Origin: Boswellia sacra
Lineage: Eukaryota > Streptophyta > Magnoliopsida > Sapindales > Burseraceae
Direction: 5' to 3'
NCBI GenBank assembly: GCA_013180625.2
Contig: SNVD02009237.1
Coordinates: 291,933 to 355,932, forward strand
DNA length: 64,000 nt
Shown: one piece after another, positions 60,361-64,000 of the stretch
Numbering within the stretch: the stretch's first letter is position 1
Layout: each line of letters opens with the position of its first letter
Position numbers and translations under genes: made by a program
Notes under the pieces: generated by a model
Told to the model about the DNA's origin: nothing
The model's input: the letters and a program-made list of their open reading frames with translations, nothing else
Database searches by the model: none

Positions 60361-60919
60361 TGTTAGAGTTTTAACTCTTTAGCCATTTGTTTGTGTGTGC
60401 AAGGACCACATAGAGTAGAAGTGATTGTGTTGGAGATGCTTGGACTTATAAATTAAAGGCAACTCGTCCCATTGAAATTCTCCTTCACCCCTCCCCCCCA
60501 CCCACCATATTTGTAAGGTATCAAATAAGATCTCATAGTTTAAGGGCCATTTGAGGACCTTAAAGTGTATAATATTTGTTTTTTCCCCTTTCTTGGGTAT
60601 TTGCAGTATTACCTAATTGTTTGGGTAATTATGGTTTCACCCAACTATTTGGGTAATTACAGTTTAGCCTAATAGTTGTGGTATTTGTATTATGGCCTAA
60701 AAGTTTATAATTCTTTTTGAAGATAGTGAAAGGCTTCTTCAGCGGCACTCGAGGATGTAGGTAACAATACTGAACCTCGTTAAATCTAGGTATTCTTTCT
60801 TTTTCTGTATTGTTGTTGATTGGTTGCCTCTTTAGTTGCTATTATATTCAATTATCTTGCATAGTTTGTGGTTGTATATTTGGGTTGTTTTAATGGTATC
60901 GCTTCCGTATTGCGCAACA
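60361..60919 (+). repeat. 3' LTR of the Tnt1-like copia element
   Basis: The LTR starts TGTTAGAGTTTTAACTC and ends TATTGCGCAACA. It differs from the 5' LTR by many substitutions and a few indels. A run of C at 60489-60499 is part of one indel. Confidence 0.88.
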
Positions 60920-61660
60920 ATAAAACAATTTTTTTCTTTTGAGATATGAGGATCATTTTTATCATTCATTATTTTTATGGTGGACGCAGCCTTTCTTCTC
61001 AATTTTCTAGCAAAATCCTCAATTATTTTAATTGATGTTATAATTTCAAATCTAATTATATTAATTTTATCTCATCATGAGCACTCGCGTTGGTGATAAT
61101 GATAGTTACATCATGCACAACGACTGATGTAATTTTCATAAGTTATTTAAATATTTATAATTTAATTTTAAATATCTAATTTCAAATATAAAACAAATTA
61201 TTATTTAAATAGTATGTTTTCATAATGGGTTATTGTCATGGACCTCCCCTACCTTTTGGCTATATTTCATCAATATGGTCTGTTTACAATTTTTCATAAA
61301 TTTAGTCCCTATATTTTACAAAAGTCATCATAGACATCCCTTCTATTAACTTAACTGTTAGATGACGTCATCTTTCTGTCCAAATACCGTGCAATTACTT
61401 AAATGCCCTTAAAAAATTCTTAAATTAAATAGGTTATTGTCATAGACCTCTCATACCTTTTGATTTTATTTCATCAATATGGGCTGTTTGTATTTTTTCA
61501 TAAATTTAGTCCCAATGTTTTACAAAAGTCATTACAGACATCACGTGTAATTACTTAAATGCCCTTAAAAATTCTTAAATTAAATAATTTTAATTAAAAA
61601 TTAAATAAAAATTTTCAAAAGTAAGCCAACAAGCCAACAACCCAGAAACGTTGTTATGTG

Positions 61661-61720
61661 TGACGATAACATGAAACATAACATGAATGAATGAAACTAT
61701 TCGTGTTCATGTTATCGTCA
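61661..61720. repeat. Perfect 15-bp inverted repeat inside the Mutator-like element
   Basis: TGACGATAACATGAA (61661-61675) pairs exactly with TTCATGTTATCGTCA (61706-61720) across a 30-base loop that itself contains ATGAA repeats. It would form a stable hairpin on either strand. Its purpose is unknown. Confidence 0.85.
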
Positions 61721-62149
61721 TTATTCTTAAATTAAATTGGTAGTAAATAAAATGAACGAAACTGTCAAGACCACTCCTGAAAAAAATCCAATCACTACCA
61801 CCACAAACCTAAAATCCAAGCTCACACCCCAACTTCAACATCCCGCAAGCCAATAAGCCAGCAACCTAGAAACGAACACTACCACCTCAAGAACTCAGTC
61901 ACTACCACTAACAACAGAAGAACAAAAACAACTCACTAATTAAAATAAATAAAATCATAAAGAAATTAAAACCCATTTCATAAAAAGCAATTTTTAAATT
62001 TGAGAGAGAAAGGTGGAGGAGGAGGAGGATGATAAAGAAATTGATTTTTGGCTCAAATCGCCATGCTACCAATTTTTTAGTTTATTTTGTATATTTATCA
62101 GAAGAATAAGAGGTGTAATATCATTATGTTGTTAGTTTAATGTCTAAAA

Positions 62150-62215
62150 GTTAGCTTGGCCAGGTGGTTGAGGGTAGGTTGGAATATAAAAAGTCCTGGG
62201 TTCGAATCCTTATGT
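62150..62215 (+). other. tRNA-like segment with pol III A and B boxes
   Basis: TGGCCAGGTGG (62157-62167) fits the internal A box, and GGTTCGAATCC (62199-62209) fits the B box. Their spacing is close to that in a tRNA gene. The remaining arms do not fold into a normal tRNA, so it is more like the head of a tRNA-derived SINE than a working tRNA. It lies next to the right inverted repeat of the Mutator-like element. Confidence 0.55.
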
Positions 62216-62372
62216 CACCAGCTTCATACTACATTAATTTTAACAAAAGGGATGTCTGTGATGACTTTCAAAAAATGTAGAGACTAAATTTATGAAAAAA
62301 TGCAAACGACCTATATTGATGAAGTAAACCCAAAAGGTAGGAGAGGTCTGTGACAGTAACCCTTTTTATAAT

Positions 62373-63155
62373 TATTTTGAGTTGAATAATTCAACATTAC
62401 CACCCTAAAAAATACGAATTTGTTATAATGATTCTTAAATTAAATTAATTAGTTTAGTTTCGACCACTCATCTATTCAATCAAAAATTTACAACATGATA
62501 TAACTACTACTCATTAAAATCCAAATCATATGCAATCCGGTAAAGTCAACCAACAATGGCTTGTCAATTCTTTACTTCTATTGGAATATATGCTTTTATT
62601 AACCAAGAGGCAATGCTTTCATTATTCGTAAGACAATTTAAATTACTTGACAATGGACTATTATTTTTACGTTTTAAATATGAAAATTGTTACAAATATG
62701 ACTTGTATGGTTATTGACAAAAGAAAAAAACTATTCAACTCAGTCTAATGTGAAATTTTGTGGCTAATTTCATGACAAGTAGACTTTAATATGTTTATTT
62801 AAGAATTGGAGGCATGTTTGATGTAACGCATAGGATAATATAACTATGATTGTATTAGACAATATTGTATTGAATAATACTGTATGAGATTGAGTAAATT
62901 CTATATTGTGTTTGGTTTGTCACTATAGTATATAAATGTTAGATAATATTATATTTGATGAAAGACTGTATATAACTGTATTAAATTATTTATAATAAAT
63001 TAAAATAATTTAAAATTAATAAAATATTTACATAATAACAATTTTAAAAATTATTTATATTAAGTCAATTATTTAAATATTTAATTTTTGTTTAAATATT
63101 TTTAAAATTATATTTATTTATTAAAACAATTAATTAAAATATTTAATAAATAATA
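62373..63155. other. AT-rich DNA with a possible decayed MITE
   Basis: No gene is seen. The stretch 62810-62990 has repeated TATTGTATT/AATATTGTATTG phrases and a GTGTTTGGTTTGTC segment of the kind found in small plant inverted-repeat elements. I could not draw both ends or a target duplication. Confidence 0.3.
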
Positions 63156-64000
63156 TGTTGGTGTTAACATAAACATGTGACATGCACATGTTCAAATTTT
63201 TGGTTAACTTGTGATAAAAGTAAGAAAAGTTTTCTATTCCTATTTTATTGTTTCTACATAATTATTATGGGAAGTATTTTGATATCTCTCTAGATCAAGA
63301 TAACATTTCTTGTATCCCAATCAAAATAGGAGGATAGTTAAATGTGTCCTTATTACTTTAGGAGATTAACTATAAACATTTCCTATTTTATCCTAATCTC
63401 ATCGTAATCTTGATTGAGATCCTTACAGGTCTTTTAGGAAGATTGTGATCAAGATCTCTTAATATATATTGATGTATGAAAAATTCGGCAGATGTAGAGA
63501 TATAGAGAGAGTGTCTTTGCGCATGAGAGGTTGTTGTTGTTGATCACGACATTCCATGACTTCATAGAAGAAAGCTTTGACGCAAGGGAATGTCTTTATT
63601 ACTTTGAATTATTGAGTCTATGTTTTATGTATGAAAGTAAAAATCGTGCATGATTTTGTTGATTAAGTCTAAGTGAGTTAGTAGACACTTAGAATAACTT
63701 GAGGGTTGAGCATTTTTGTAATTCTGTGTTAGACATCGGGTGTTATGTATAACTTAACAGAGTTCTGTTAAGTTATCTGTGGTAGAGAGTGAGCAGTGTC
63801 ACTAGTGTTTAAAATCTTTGTGAAGATTTTATTTGTCAAAGATTAGGTCTATGTGTGAGAATGAGTCAACACTGTAAAAGGTCCTAAAGATTGTACAAAC
63901 AAGAACATAGTGAATTACAGCCCTATAGCTGTCCGTGGACATAGGTTTTTATAGCTGAACCACGTAAAAATCCTCCTGTGTCAATTTATATTACAGTTGA
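63156..64000 (+). repeat. Partial LTR running off the window
   Basis: The sequence starts TGTTGGTGTTAACATAAAC and continues to the window edge without an internal boundary. Near 63930-63970 it has TCCGTGGACATAGG followed by GCTGAACCACGTAAAA. This is the same arrangement as in the 1.8-kb LTR family (GTGGACGTAGGC, then GCCGAACCACGTAAA). It is therefore probably the left LTR of a copia element. The strand is inferred from that shared motif. Confidence 0.6.

Larger units (their letters stand above)
53760..60919 (+). mobile_element. Degenerate copia (Tnt1-like) element split by a solo LTR
   Basis: LTRs of about 560 bp lie at 53760-54319 and 60361-60919. Between them on the plus strand are gag, protease, integrase, reverse transcriptase and RNase H. 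A 1.8-kb solo LTR interrupts it at 56757-58562. A four-base match (ATAA at 53756-53759 and 60920-60923) is all that remains of a target duplication. A purine-rich AAGGAGAAGAAT before 60361 fits the polypurine tract. Many stops make it non-autonomous. Confidence 0.9.
61227..62362. mobile_element. Mutator-like non-autonomous element with long inverted repeats
   Basis: The left end (61227-about 61360) and the reverse complement of the right end (about 62235-62362) match over about 125 bp, starting GGGTTATTGTCATGG versus GGGTTACTGTCACAG. Phrases such as TTCATAAATTTAGTC are shared. The flanks TTTTCATAAT (61217-61226) and TTTTTATAAT (62363-62372) match at 9 of 10 bases, as for a Mutator-type target duplication. 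The left repeat occurs a second time in direct orientation (about 61431-61550). No transposase is present. Confidence 0.75.

Noticed and set aside
62150..62215. Functional tRNA gene
   Set aside because: A and B boxes fit, but the acceptor and anticodon stems do not pair. Listed only as a tRNA-like segment.

Overview
This is nuclear DNA from a flowering plant, most likely a woody eudicot. It is AT-rich and dominated by plant transposons (Ty1/copia, Ty3/gypsy, hAT, CACTA, a LINE and a Mutator-like element). Host genes have plant introns and belong to plant families (callose synthase, GH35 beta-galactosidase, B1-type cyclin, LOG). The species cannot be named from the sequence alone. I see no intact host gene; every recognisable one is truncated, frameshifted or carries stop codons.

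Layout. 1-8220: an array of short exon-like modules, split at 2352-7075 by a decayed minus-strand copia element with 211-bp LTRs and a perfect 5-bp target duplication. 8221-10853: AT-rich DNA with one diverged direct repeat. 10854-24193: a hAT transposon split by an 11.4-kb minus-strand gypsy element (11919-23312). Downstream of its pol region the gypsy element carries an intronless, full-length but broken LOG (cytokinin-activating enzyme) copy. 24194-27248: a callose synthase scrap and a 1.8-kb solo LTR with a perfect target duplication.

27277-40896: a CACTA-type terminus followed by incomplete pieces of five recognisable host genes and one unidentified gene, all on the plus strand and with introns: CDC5, beta-galactosidase, La1, VPS32/SNF7 and cyclin B1. 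A 5'-truncated LINE sits inside this series. The arrangement resembles gene-fragment capture by a DNA transposon.

40897-47841: a copia element of the same family as the solo LTRs. It has two 1.75-1.8-kb LTRs and lacks its reverse transcriptase and RNase H. Its two flanks do not share a target duplication, and its right end abuts a half copia element (47842-51818, minus). 53760-60919: another decayed copia element, itself split by a second solo LTR of the 1.8-kb family. 61227-62362: a short Mutator-like element with long terminal inverted repeats, a hairpin and a tRNA-promoter-like segment. 63156-64000: the start of another LTR that runs off the window.

The nesting gives a relative history. 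Host fragments and older copia, hAT and gypsy elements were present first. Members of the 1.8-kb LTR family were inserted later at several places, and recombined to solo LTRs and apparently to one chimeric element.
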